From: Echria macrotheca
Taxonomy: Eukaryota > Ascomycota > Sordariomycetes > Sordariales > Schizotheciaceae
Direction: 5' to 3'
NCBI GenBank assembly: GCA_030411725.1
Contig: MU839846.1
Location: forward strand, 124,001-188,000
Length of the DNA: 64,000 nt
The notes below the pieces were generated by a model. That model did not search any database. It was given only the letters and a program-made list of their open reading frames with translations, and was not told the origin of the DNA. Numbering within the stretch: the first letter of the stretch is position 1; each line of letters starts with the position of its first letter. Below are positions 46,106-57,200 of the stretch, one piece after another. The translations under genes and the position numbers were made by a program.

Positions 46106-46456
46106 TTTTTTCTTCTTCTTTGTTCTCATGTCTTGATGGGTCGTTAGATATGGGTAGGGTAGTAGGGGTAGTAGAGTGAGATTCTCGATGCAATGTTCCA
46201 GATATCTAATCAATAACCTAAATTTATTCTAGCTAGGGGTTTCCTCTGGGGCCGTGGTATCGGTCGAAAACACTCAGCTCCCGAGATGGATTTGCTGTCC
46301 GATACCCCCGGTGGTATGTATTCATCTTGACTATCGCTTCGCCGCCAACTTGTCCCTCATCTATACAACATTTTTATTCCGCTTGCGCTATGGAAAACAG
46401 ACGCGGGTAAGGTATCTTGTATGAATTTAATCGGAGGCGAGTGGCCAACCCCTTCC
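46106..46456. other. Convergent intergenic region
   Basis: 351 bp between the stops of the cupin and DUF7580-like genes. No feature seen apart from T-rich sequence just after the cupin stop. Confidence 0.5.
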
Positions 46457-48323
46457 TCATAATGGCCCTTGTAAGTAGTGCAGTTCGTCAAGCAGCGGCG
46501 CTACAATAACGTCGATAAGACTCTGCCGGAAGGCCACATCTTTGAGATCCGTGTCGGGGTCGGCAAAACATTTCATGCAGTGTGTGATTGCACCACGGAA
46601 GGCGATCGATAGGTTGCCCTTTTCCTGGAGGACCTGGTGTTGTTAGCTAAATTCATAGCATACGTAACAAAACACGCACCCATCGCTTCAATGTCTGAAG
46701 TTCAGTCATCTCGTTGGGGCCTCCCAGCCCCATGTCAACGCCCTGTGGCTCCACTCGGCCGCCAGATCGGATTTGTAGCAGCATTTTTGCCAGGGCCAAG
46801 AGGTTGAGACCATCCTCATGACTGCAGCCGCCCCCTGCCCAATTAGAGGACAGGGTGACGGGGGCGGATGGGATGTTTGTGGTCAAGTCGTACGTTTTGG
46901 TTACAAAGGGGTGTCTCACATCGATGCGCTTGCACTGGACCGTATTGGTCCTCGTGACTTCTTCGCAGAATAACACGTCACGCTCGCTCCAGCGCTTGCT
47001 GATCCAGGGAGTGTCATGGAGCTGCACAAATGACGCCGCGAGGGTTATGGCGAGCAGGTAGCGGTCTTCCTCTGTCAGAGGTTGCCAGGAATTGGTTTGT
47101 GGTGGAAAGAGGATCTGCTCCAGTGTGACGAGATCGTGGCCGCGGCAAATGGGCCGTTGGGCTGCGGGATATGTTCCCTTGAGCACGCACTGAGACAGAG
47201 GATCTTGCGAGACGGGATCGAGATAAAAGCCTAGGAACGGCTGACTGGAAGATTGGAAAGTTGAACACAAGTCCTGAATAATCTCCAACCTGTCTGATAG
47301 AGCCTGGGTGTTGAGGTTCGGGGGAGCGGACATAGGCCCAGGAGGCGGTAGAACCTGAAATCGTATCCCGGTATTCCTGTGCGGACATATGAGTGAATGA
47401 GATCCACATTGAGACACGAGAGTGACTCACGTAGGCAGCATAGGTTCCTCCAAGATTTTGATCTCGGCAATACGCCAGGTGAGAGCCCCTTTGAACGACA
47501 GCGTGAATCGGGCGTAGTCCTCTTGGCTCTTCGCTGCTCCAATTCGACGTGCCCCCTTTCTTTTCTTGCTAGCCATCCGGTGTTCCAGCAGCAGGTGGAC
47601 TCTGTGGGTCGGATGGGCTCTGCAGGTCAGGGCACTTGAGAGGACCTGGTGCAGGCGGATTGCGTGACTATGAATCTGATGCAGCGGTATGCCCAAACAA
47701 GGTTTCCACCGCTGGTCGGGAGCCCGACAATGGTTGGTTTGGTCGAGCCTGTCTGCCTTCTCGATAAAGGAGTCAAGGCGGTCGTTGCATTCCTTGACTT
47801 GGAAGAGGAGGTGCCGGATTCTTTCCCGCTTTATTGTGAACTTTACCCGTCGTCTGAATTCGAACTTGGGATGGCCTTGGGGGCTGGGCGCTGGGCGATA
47901 AGCCAGTAAGATGGCCTCCAGATCGCTGGCACTCTGGGTTTTCTTCCTGTCAATGTCGAGATGGCTTGCTAGCGTGGTCATGTATCCAGCCATCTCCCGA
48001 ATGGTGTAGTCGTAGACGTTGTAGGCGGCACCAAGTTTTCGTCGCAGCTCGTCGTGGACTTCGGCGTCTTTCCAGAGAGGACTGTCATATCTGGCCATCA
48101 TTGTCTCGAGATACTCGTCGCAAACGATGCCGCTAAGGATATTCCGCAGCGTCATTTCGTACGATGAATGCTGGATCCAGAGCTCGCGCAAAGTTTTGTC
48201 GAGCTCGTCCTGCCACTTGAAGAAAACCGTGACACGATCCAGGCTTGATTCGTAGTGTTCAATTGCCGAAATGACGAGTGGAAGCGCGCCGAGAACGACG
48301 CCGGCAATTTCGAAGCCCGACAT
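46457..48323 (-). CDS. DUF7580-like fungal protein
   Basis: Exons 48323-47431, 47376-46680 and 46633-46457, introns of 54 and 46 nt, give 588 residues. The start MSGFEIAGVVLGALPLVISA is the typical hydrophobic N-terminus of this fungal family, and the end ITHCMKCFADPDTDL is its conserved C-terminal motif. The middle contains a long helical segment and a kinase-like fold fragment (PICRGHDLVTLEQILFPP, RDVLF). Family members are numerous in Pezizomycotina, vary between strains and are often placed near NLR genes; function unknown. The frame extends 31 codons upstream to another ATG, but MSGFEIAG is the family start. It is divergent to the zinc-finger gene, 309 bp apart. Confidence 0.85.
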
Positions 48324-48632
48324 CTCTGCTAAGGGCGAGGATGAGGATGTCTTCGTTAGGAGCGAGGCTCTGCTCGCCAAAATCGCCGACAGAGCCACGG
48401 GAGCTGAAGGGAGCAAGGTGCGGGGTTATCCTACCCCTGAGTTAGCAATGTACAAGGGCAATGTTAAGCGGTCAGTCATCACCTGTCAAGGTGCAGAACA
48501 GTCGACGAGTTCCCTAGAAACAGCTGGCCACCTGTTTGGCGAGAGGTTGCGACTTTCCCATCCGATTTCTCCTCTTCACCCCACCGCAACTACCTACCTA
48601 TCCAACAATGAGGTATCCGGAAATGAGGAGCG
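48324..48632. promoter_or_regulatory. Shared divergent promoter
   Basis: 309 bp between the start codons of the DUF7580-like gene (minus) and the AcuF-type zinc-finger gene (plus). Short enough that both are likely to share regulatory sequence. An ACTACCTACCTATC motif lies at 48589-48602. Confidence 0.45.
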
Positions 48633-50861
48633 ATGAATCTTAATACCAGCATATTCGGTCTTGCCAGCAATAGTTTGCAGCTTTTCAACCAACTTGGCAG
48701 AGAACTCGATGTCCACCCAACCGCCCTTATGCCTCTCGAGGCCATCCAAAATGAACGTGCGAGATTCAAGGTCTGGTGTGGGAATCTCGGAGCCCTCCAG
48801 CAAAGCTTCGCGTCTCTAGACTATCGATTGCGGGACGCTCCAGTCATGCTTTCCAACGTCACCAATCTCCTACAGCAGTTACAGTCCAATCTGGCTGAGA
48901 GTGAGGGACCTCCTTCTCGGCCAGGACGCGCTGACCCATCCAGGCTCTGCCGTCGTCTCGGGGACACGACTGCCGTTCGAGGCAATGGAACCCCCAGCAG
49001 ACCTTAGCGATAGCGACATGACAGATGAAGAAGACGACCTTGTCAACGAACTTGCAATGCGCCTGTCCAGCATCGTCGACGTGCTGAAAAGCCTCTATAT
49101 CCTAGGCTTCAAGATCCGCAACCCTATGCTTCGCCCATCACCTGTCAAGGCTACTCAATACCGGGAAATAGACCCGGAAACGGGCATTGACATAATTGGT
49201 GCCTATGCCGAGTTTGACCGACGACATGTCCAGGCCATGATCCAGCTTCTCCGACGAGATACAGATCCGACGGCAGATCCTGGATACCTAGCAACCCGTC
49301 TCGCAGCAGCCATCACCACGAGGCGAAGGAATTTCCGATACTGGGAGAAGCATGGGCAGAAACTCTCACTGCATGCCCCGTCGAGAGAAGGAACAAGCGC
49401 AGTCCTGGCACAGACTCAGCGTCCGGCTCACCAGTCTAGCAGCCAAGGCGACCCTGGTCTCAGGCCTACTCTCGAGCCATTGCGCATATCCGGGCCCATG
49501 ACTATACTCTCAGTGACCGAGGCCACCAGGTTTGAAGACACACCCGACGACAGAACCGACGCAGAGACTATCATTTCCTATGCATCCACGGCTCTCGACG
49601 CTGACGGCCATCACCTTCAAATTCCAAAGCCCCCGCAAGACGCCCTTCTCGGAAAGGATTTTGTCTGTCCTTACTGCTCGGTGATATGCCCTGCCAAGTA
49701 CGGACAGAGCAAGGCTTGGAGGTCAGAGCACGGAGAGAATGCTGCTGAATTATGCTAACTATCGACCGTGTAGATCCCACGTTATACACGATCTGCAGCC
49801 ATATATCTGTACATACTATGGCTGTTGCGAGTCGGAAAGACTATATGGGTCCCGCAGACAGTGGGTAGAACACGAGAACACACACAGACAGCGTTGGCGA
49901 TGCTACGAACACCCAGGGATAGTCTACCTCACCCCCGACGGCTTGAGGGAGCACCTCTACCAGTCTCACCAGCAGGGCCAGCCGACCAAGGACCAAGTAG
50001 AGACTCTGGTGGAACTCTCTGCCATCTCCCTCGCCGACGACCGGTTGAGTTGCCCCATCTGCTACCAGGACGGACCGTTCCATAAGGGTCTTGAGAACCA
50101 CCTTGCTAACCACCTGGAGCGGATCGCACTGTTCGCCCTGCCGAGCATTATTGAAGAAGCAGGCTCCGCACAGGCGAAGTCTGGCAAACGCTCCTCTCGC
50201 CAGTCTGGAGACTCTCTTGCCGCACCCGTGTTTGACGACCCAGGCCGCCCAACCAGAGTTTTTAGTAAGGAATTTGGTAGTGGCTCCGATAGTGACGGGT
50301 CTCCAATCCAGTCCAGTCGTACAGGGAAGAGGTTAAGAGAGGCCATGACCACAACTGATCCCGCTGATGGCAGAAGTATCCCGACGGACAGGACACAGGA
50401 AGCTTATAATGTGATGCGTCGGATCCAGGATAAAGTCGACCGCCTAGACGTCACGTCCATCGCGAGCCCCTCAGGGAAGCCGCCGCCATTACAAACGTCT
50501 GGGTCTGTGGAAGTGGACTCGGATTCCAATTTGGAAAATTCGGTGATACTGTCGAGACGGCCCTTTAAGCTTAAGCGGGTAGATGCGGTCTCTAAAGCAA
50601 GGGCTTCTTTCTTTCGCCGCATTGGACCCTGCTCTACTTGTTACGCCCGCAAAGTCACGGTAAGGACTACTGAAACTGCACAGGTTAATTCGAGCTAACC
50701 GCCTCATCTAGTGTACTCATTTCGATTCGACTCTCTTTGAGGCGGCCTATCAGGCACAAAAAGCGAGTCTCGCTCAGGCTGCTCAAGACGACGCTTCTGT
50801 GACGGCCCGACCCTCCTCAGAGCCCCCCGTGGAGCCGTATTTGACGGGGGGTGATGTATGA
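48633..50861 (+). CDS. AcuF-type C2H2 zinc-finger fungal protein
   Basis: Exons 48633-48900, 48944-49721, 49774-50659 and 50712-50861; introns of 43, 52 and 52 nt; 693 residues. The order fits a known fungal family: N-terminal helical bundle, acidic LSDSDMTDEEDDL, VVKSLY-type SSIVDVLKSLYILGFKIRNP, YREIDPETG, EFDRRHVQAM, then zinc-binding segments FVCPYCSVICPAKYG...AWRSHVIHDLQPYICTY, WRCYEHPG and SCPICYQDGPFHKG...HLERIALFALP. Some databases label the finger region as oxidoreductase acuF-like; no oxidoreductase activity is implied. The first intron is unusually short (43 nt) but restores the frame exactly. Members are frequent next to NLR or HET-type genes. The last exon, 49 residues, is low complexity. 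Confidence 0.85.
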
Positions 50862-52080
50862 ACTGATCCATAGACTTCTGGTATATGGTGGTGTTGGATA
50901 CTCGGGGCCGTCAATGCGTCAGGGAGATCTCATGTGAATATCCACACCATCCCTCCGGCGGTGTGGGATACGCAGAATTGAGGAAAAGCGCCGTATCCGT
51001 AAGGACCGAGGCTTTCCACTCCTACTTTGACTGCACTTCTCGCTTCGCTCTCGGGCCAGGTACCTACACAACAGGAAGAAGCTTATCCTATATGGAAGAT
51101 AATTTTTTGTGCTGCACTTTGTTTTTGATTAGTAGGTAAATCTACTTATAAATGATAACAACTGCTGCTGTGATACGAAAACCAGTATTAACCGATTTGA
51201 GGAAGGGGTCTACTTTTTACCATCTCTTGATTGTTTTCCTTTCCTTCTACAGTTAAACCAGGCCTCTAGTCCTCTACAGAGGTGGATCTGACCTATTCGT
51301 ATGCGCGAAATTATCTTATCTGAACAAACAGGGAAACCTGCCAGGAGCGAAAGGAAGGCCAGCAGTGTCCCAAAGCGTTAGTGTAGGGTTGTGCGATGGC
51401 TGAATGAAGCAACGCTAGTTAATTTATGAGATAATATGTTGGAGACTTGAGTTTGAGACGTTTGGAGTAGGTAAAATGTTAGCGTCTTAGCGAGAATAAG
51501 CAGGACACTTATCTCTATAGCGTTCACTATTAACCAAGGGTTCGTGTGGTTTTATAATCCTTACCACCGGTTCAAAATTTCCACTGCTACCTGCGCCTTC
51601 CACCACCAGAATCTTCTAACGCAACCTGGCGCGACTGCTACCAGGCCCACTACTGCTACCACCACCACCACCACCACCACCACCACTACGGCCATCACAG
51701 CCATTACGGATCAGATTTGCTGTAGGTAGGTAGGTGAAAACCTCCGCACCTACCTTCATGGTACAATTCGTGAGGAGGAAGCCAGAGGCGAGAGATCTCA
51801 GGATAGAATTGATGGTTGATTACCCCAGGAGAAGAACCCTGGGGAAGCTATCTACTTAAACAAAGGAAAGGGGTCTGGCCACTAAAAGGGGTCCAGCCAT
51901 CTATGCCAAACTATATGCTTGCTCCGCTGGGCCTTCCGTTTTGAAAATTCCAATCCTCGATTGGCCCCTGGGTATCATCAGTGTAACCGTCTTGTCTTGT
52001 TTTCCTGCCCGAAGAAGAACAACGAAAAAAAAAGGAAAAATAAGAAAAGGCATTATGTGGCGACTCAGTGACTGTGTTAC
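50862..52080. other. AT-rich intergenic region with ACC microsatellite
   Basis: About 1.2 kb, AT-rich between 51120 and 51540, lying between two convergent genes. It holds an (ACC)n run near 51658-51686 and a TAGGTAGGTAGGTG motif at 51724. A low-level relic of a mobile element would fit but cannot be shown. Confidence 0.45.
51658..51686. repeat. (ACC)n microsatellite
   Basis: About nine consecutive ACC/CCA trinucleotides in non-coding sequence. Confidence 0.8.
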
Positions 52081-53037
52081 TCATAGCCAGAGGACAAGCA
52101 AGAAAACCAAAACCAAAATCGTGAACCAACCTCGGTTGGCTGTGTTGTGCCCAAAGCTCACTCCCATTCCCACACTCATTGACTCGGCCTCCCCGTGCAG
52201 AATGCCTCTGAAATGTTCGAGGTACTTTTGAGTCAACGTCGCAGGATCGACGGTGATGACTCTAAATCCCCCGTGCATGCTATCATCCTCCATGGCGTAC
52301 AATTCCCGCACTGCTATGACATCTGTCTCCTGAATTTCGACCCTGGTGCCCGGGGTAAAGTGGCGAACCATAATGGAGCAGCTGTTAGGGGGCGACAGCT
52401 GAAGCGATGGCTGGCCGCTCTCCGCGGTGTCGGCGTCTTCGTGACGAAGTCCCAAGATGTGGCCCAGTTCGTGACGGAGGACGTCGACCAAGAGTTCCTC
52501 ACACTTCGGCGCCAGAGCAGTTTGGAAAAGGTGCAACACGCGGGTCTCGGAGTGGGGTAAGAATGCGATAGCATAGTGCTGTGGTTCGTACTCGAGCGTG
52601 TTGTTCCGGATGCAAAACTTGATGGCGAAGGCGGCGCGCTCACCCTTGGTAGCGAGTTGGAGGCGGACGCCGACGTTTCTGCCGTTCCAGTCATTGGCAG
52701 CTGCGACAGCAGCACGCTTTACGGAATCAACTTCGGATTTGGATCGAAAGCTCTCCGCGGAAATGGCAAATAGGATGGTTGAACCGGGCTTCCATCGGGA
52801 GAGAATCCGCTCTCCGCTGGATTGGGCCATAAGGCCAACGCGTGCAGAGACAATGTCGGCATCCTCGCTGTTGTAGTAGGGGGGCTCGATGAAGCCATCC
52901 TCGCTGTTGTAGTAGGAGGTCTCGATGAATCTGGCTGGGCGAATTAACAGCTGGATATCATTACCGGACTGGCCCCGACTCGCGATATGGGCTTGGCGCC
53001 TCATCTTGAAGCTGTTGAAAATTGGGGAAGTTGCCAT
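52081..53037 (-). CDS. Matrixin-type zinc metalloprotease with C-terminal hydrophobic tail
   Basis: Single exon, 318 residues. The catalytic motif HELGHILGLRH fits metzincin HExxHxxGxxH exactly, and NSCSIMVRHF supplies the Met-turn methionine, so a zinc endopeptidase of the matrixin/M10-like clan is likely. There is no N-terminal signal peptide; residues about 35-60 contain two adjacent copies of a 12-residue unit around YYNSED, encoded by a 36-bp tandem repeat. The last about 16 residues (WFTILVLVFLLVLWL) form one hydrophobic segment with no charged tail, fitting a tail anchor or, after unusual export, a GPI-type signal. Fungal members of this type are poorly known. The gene is convergent to the AcuF-type gene. 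Confidence 0.85.
   Translation of the reverse strand: MATSPIFNSFKMRRQAHIASRGQSGNDIQLLIRPARFIETSYYNSEDGFIEPPYYNSEDADIVSARVGLMAQSSGERILSRWKPGSTILFAISAESFRSKSEVDSVKRAAVAAANDWNGRNVGVRLQLATKGERAAFAIKFCIRNNTLEYEPQHYAIAFLPHSETRVLHLFQTALAPKCEELLVDVLRHELGHILGLRHEDADTAESGQPSLQLSPPNSCSIMVRHFTPGTRVEIQETDVIAVRELYAMEDDSMHGGFRVITVDPATLTQKYLEHFRGILHGEAESMSVGMGVSFGHNTANRGWFTILVLVFLLVLWL
52860..52931. repeat. 36-bp in-frame tandem duplication inside the matrixin gene
   Basis: Copies at 52860-52895 and 52896-52931 differ at only a few bases. Each encodes 12 residues ending in YYNSED on the minus strand; unit length is a multiple of three. Confidence 0.85.
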
Positions 53038-53056
53038 GAGGATGGATGCAGTCTCA

Positions 53057-53178
53057 GTCGGCCGTCGGGATATGGTGAAGGGAATGAGGAGAGAAGCGAC
53101 TGGCTGTCGTGATCAGTCTCCGTCGGCCGTCGGGATATGGTGAAGAGAATGAGGTGAGAAACGACTGGCTGTCGTGAT
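53057..53178. repeat. 57-bp direct repeat upstream of the matrixin gene
   Basis: Copies at 53057-53113 and 53122-53178 with an 8-bp spacer (period 65 bp); they start GTCGGCCGTCGGGATATGG and end GGCTGTCGTGAT and differ at about four positions. They lie 20-141 bp before the start codon at 53037, i.e. in its leader or core promoter. Confidence 0.85.
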
Positions 53179-53582
53179 GGCTGACTGAAAGATCACGTGC
53201 TCCAAGGAACCTCAGCGCCCCAATTCCAGGGCATCCAATGAATGTGAACTGGGCTGGAAAGGCACAGGCTCTGGGGCTGTGTCGCGCTGACAAGACTGGG
53301 TGCCCACTCACCCAACAGAGCTGCCAGTGTGGGGTCAAAACCTTGGATGTATGTATTGGGGGGGATGTCTGGCTATCAAAAAAGTGTTGCCCGGCTACCA
53401 GATGCCCTTTGGGGGCTACTGCAATTTACTAGTCTATGGGGAGCAGATCATGGCTCATCCGGATTGCAGAAAATACAGCACTCGATTCATTCTGACATAT
53501 GGACAAACATAACATACTGTGTTGATAGATTCATGTTTTTTTCACGACTTATGAGTGATTATCTTGCTCGGCCTGGCCTTCC
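53179..53582. other. Intergenic, upstream of the matrixin gene
   Basis: About 400 bp with no supported gene; small ORFs overlap each other without motif. Expected to hold the rest of the matrixin promoter and the 3' region of the next locus. Confidence 0.45.
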
Positions 53583-53880
53583 CTAATTAGAAAGACACGA
53601 AATATCCGATTCCAACCTATCGATCAGCAATTTCAACTTGCCGAACATGTCCGCCAACGTCTTGGGTCGAAACCTAGGTACTCTCATCTCTTCTTTGTCA
53701 AGAAATGAGCACAGGTCGACATACGCCGTGTCACCGCAAGTCCAAGTCTCAGTATCACAGCACTGCTTGTCGGTGCTCAAGCAGACGGCATGTTGTCGGC
53801 GAGCCGCCATTGCTGGTGGAAACGCCAAGGGGGCCGAAGAGAGTGAGAGCCAGAACTAATGAACCCGGCGTGATTTTCAT
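53583..53880 (-). pseudogene. Small secreted cysteine-rich protein with a frameshift
   Basis: ATG 53880 opens a good signal peptide (MKITPGSLVLALTLFGPLG), but this frame closes after 41 codons. The next frame, starting exactly there, carries a cysteine-rich mature-protein-like sequence (CLSTDKQCCDTETWTCG, then VDLCSFLDKEE) and runs to a stop at 53583. The change of frame coincides with a run of five G at 53829-53833 (five C on the coding strand). So it is either a one-base indel in the genome (disabling) or a sequencing error. A 58-nt intron with a weak GTTTCC donor would be another way to join signal peptide and cysteines. Family not recognised. Confidence 0.45.
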
Positions 53881-54290
53881 GCTTCCCGCTGCGACGGACT
53901 GCGTCTTGGAGAAAGGGAATGTAAAGTAAAACAGAAGAAGAAATAGGAGGGTACGACGTACCGTGATACGATTGGTACATGGAATTGGCTGAGGGGATTT
54001 TCGCCGCTCCCCTCTGGCCACAAAGTAATATTACCACCTCGTCCGGGGTCTCAGGAGACACACATCGCCGTCAGTAGCCCAATATTCACCCTCATTTACC
54101 GACACTCCGGAACCACTACCAGTTGGTTGACGAACGGATTAACCAACAGGGAGGGGACTACCAGGCACATGGCAACTCATCATGAAAATAGCCCAAGAAA
54201 GACAAAACAAAGGCGGCTCAGATCTTCAAGATGAACAGATGTAACCATGAACCGCTGAACACTAATTACCCTCCTATGCTAACCAAAACA
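53881..54290. other. Intergenic
   Basis: About 410 bp between the small secreted-protein locus and the stop of the subtilisin-like gene. Nothing recognised. Confidence 0.5.
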
Positions 54291-57200
54291 TCACGTCGCG
54301 TTGGGAGGCCTAGGCAAAGTGGCCAACGCGTTCCCTTTGAAATACTTCGTCAGGACCGTCTTCGCGCTGGGGCCGCCGGTCCTCCCCGTCTCGGGGCTCT
54401 CGTAGCCGACGCGCGGCGTGTCAATCTGGCCAAACTTTTCGAGCAGCACAAACTTGCTCTCGGTGGTGGACTGCATGCTGTCGAGGTGGCCCGTGACTAT
54501 CTCCCACCGACTGCCGGCGTCCTTGCCGTTCGGATACGTCTTGCCTGGGTTGGCCAGCCGGTCGCACGTCAGGATCAGCGAGCACAAGCCGGCCGCCAGC
54601 GCCGTCGACACGGAGCTGCCCGAGATGGGCTCCTCGGACTCGGCCAGGAAGGGAACCACGCCGGCGGCTACGTGCTGGCCCCGGACCATGTACTTGAACT
54701 TGTCGCCGTCCTTGTCGCCCTTGACCTCGCGCAGCAGCTGCCCGTACTCATCGCAGGCCGCGAGCACCATGAGCGAGGTTTCGGCCGTCATGTACTTTGC
54801 CGGATACGCCTCGGCGATGCGCGACCCTTCGTCGTGCGAGCTGCATGTCATGACGATGCCCTGATTGGTAGCCAGCCGGATCTCGTTGGCGAGTTCGTTA
54901 TCCTTTTCGCCGATCACGAAGCTCATGGAAATCACGTCGACCTTCTTGTTTCTGGCCCACTCAATAGCCTAGCGGGACACACGGAATAAGGACGGTCAGC
55001 AGGAGCACGAAAGGGAAGCTTTGTCGCGACCATGAAAAAAGAATAAAAAAGAATTCCCACCTTTGCAACTCTCTTGGCCGTGATACCAAACGAGTCCTCG
55101 GCCACTCTGGCCACGTAGATTTTGCAAAATGGGTCGATGGCACAAATCAGATTGGCCATTTGGGTTCCGTGTGGGTTGGACGCAAAGAGCCAGGGGCTGA
55201 GGCGCGAGTCCTCGTCGATGAAGGAGCAGCCGTCCTCGATGCGCGACCAGAGGCTTCTGCTGTCCTCATCCTTGCTGTCCTTTGCGCCGCCGCCGCCCAG
55301 CGACGAGTGCGAGACGCTCAGGATGCCGTTGTCGAGAATTGCCACGGCGGTGGGCGTAAATCTGCCCGCCTTCTTTCGTTCCTTGACGACCACGGCGAGG
55401 TTCAGGAGCCACCGGGCCAGCTTGGGTGCGATTCGATAGGCACTAAATCGAAACATCTGGTTAGCATTTTTAATCTGTGTATGTGTAAAAGCTGTTGAGA
55501 AAGCGGAATGTTCAACGTACATTTCGCTCAAGTTCGCCATCTCGGGCGTGGGATACCAGGCTATCGGCAGCACTTCGCCCACCCGAAACGTCCAATTGTG
55601 CCTTTGCTTCATGTCGTTGACACGGTCACGGATCTCGGCGATCAGCCGATTGCAGTGTTTAGGTGTGGTAGTTTCCTGGCAGGTGACACACCCCAGAGGT
55701 TTTCTTGTCAGCTCCCACTGGTCTCATTTCCCATCAAATTTCATCTTGTACACAATCATTTCGCGATATGAAAGGGAAAGAGGGTAAAAAACTGACTTGA
55801 ATCACTTTAATCTCGAGCAATTCGAGCTGTTTGACACTAGACGTCAGCCATGTTGCAACTCACCCATTCCTTTGCCGCCGGCGTGCATCATTGAATGGAA
55901 AGGGGTTACGACATGCCTTTGTGAGGGACCGAACGCCTTCGTTCTTGTCGTCGCTGAGCCAATGGCTGATGACGGCCCGCTTGCCGCTCGAGTACAAGTG
56001 CAGCTCCTTGATCCTGGCCTTGGTCTTGTCCGAAAATATGGACACGGACAGGTCGGTCACCTTCCAATCAAGCCGCTCAATCTGGAACCGGTCCATCTGT
56101 TCGGCCATTGTCCGGTCGTCGTGCGGGTTGACCAGCCGGTCTGGCACCTTTAGCTTCAATATTTTCCTCACCCCCTTGTCGTATAGCCAATCCAGAATCT
56201 TAAACACCTCTTCGTGGCTAGACTCGAGGTGCGAATTCTCCTTGTACGTCTCGCGATCGCTCACCATGGCGTCCAGGGACGGGAACTCGACGTATCGGAG
56301 CGTTTGCTCGTATGAGAGCAGCCGCTGGTTCCCGCTATGCGAAGTGAGCGAGTCCACAAATTTGGATATGCGGTACGAGCCCGAATTGAATCTCGAGATA
56401 TCAAAGCAGAGATCGCCAACTAGAGCGCGTCAAAGGGAAGGAGGTGTTAGTGCTTGTCAACGTTGGCTGTTTGCGACCTCCACAGCGTATGTACGCTTAC
56501 GAATGCCTGGACATGGCAAATTGCTTACATGGTTCTATCAAATAAACGGTCGGATTAGCCATAAGCAGGAGAGAGAGAGCCGGGAGAGGAGGGAAGGGAA
56601 AGGTTCACTCACCATGCGACCGCTGGAAAATGTCCAGTAAGCTCTCCATGCCTTCCTCACAAATCATACTGTTGACGACCTTGTCACGAATTTTGGTCCT
56701 GATCTCGTGGCCGGGGTCCTCCTTATTCCGTGGCCACGCCACGAATTTGCCCGTCTCGTTCGGGCGGTGGTTGTTGTACCAGAGCGGGAACTGGCGCGTT
56801 CCGTCCGGGTCGGGCAGGCCGTGTACCGTCAAGGCACACTCTTTGGTTACATATACCAAGTTGGGGTGTGACAAGTCGGAACCCGGTTCCTCTTTCTTGG
56901 TGAAGAGCTCGACAAAGCGCAGATTTTGTTCGAGCACGGCCAGATGGAGTAAGCACTCCTTGACATCCGGCTTCAAGGCGTCCTTGGGCTTCGCTTCCCA
57001 GACATCGATCAAGTCGTGGTGGATGATGGTCTGCACCACCTTGTGGGAAAATATGCCGGACTTGTTGCTCTTGCGAAACAAACTCTTGACGATTTCGAAC
57101 CGAATCTTACGGTCCTCCTCACTCTGCGGCTGCGGCTGCTTCTTGTCATTTCTTTTTTTGTTCGACTTGCTCGACTTGCTCGACATGATAGGCTCCCCCA

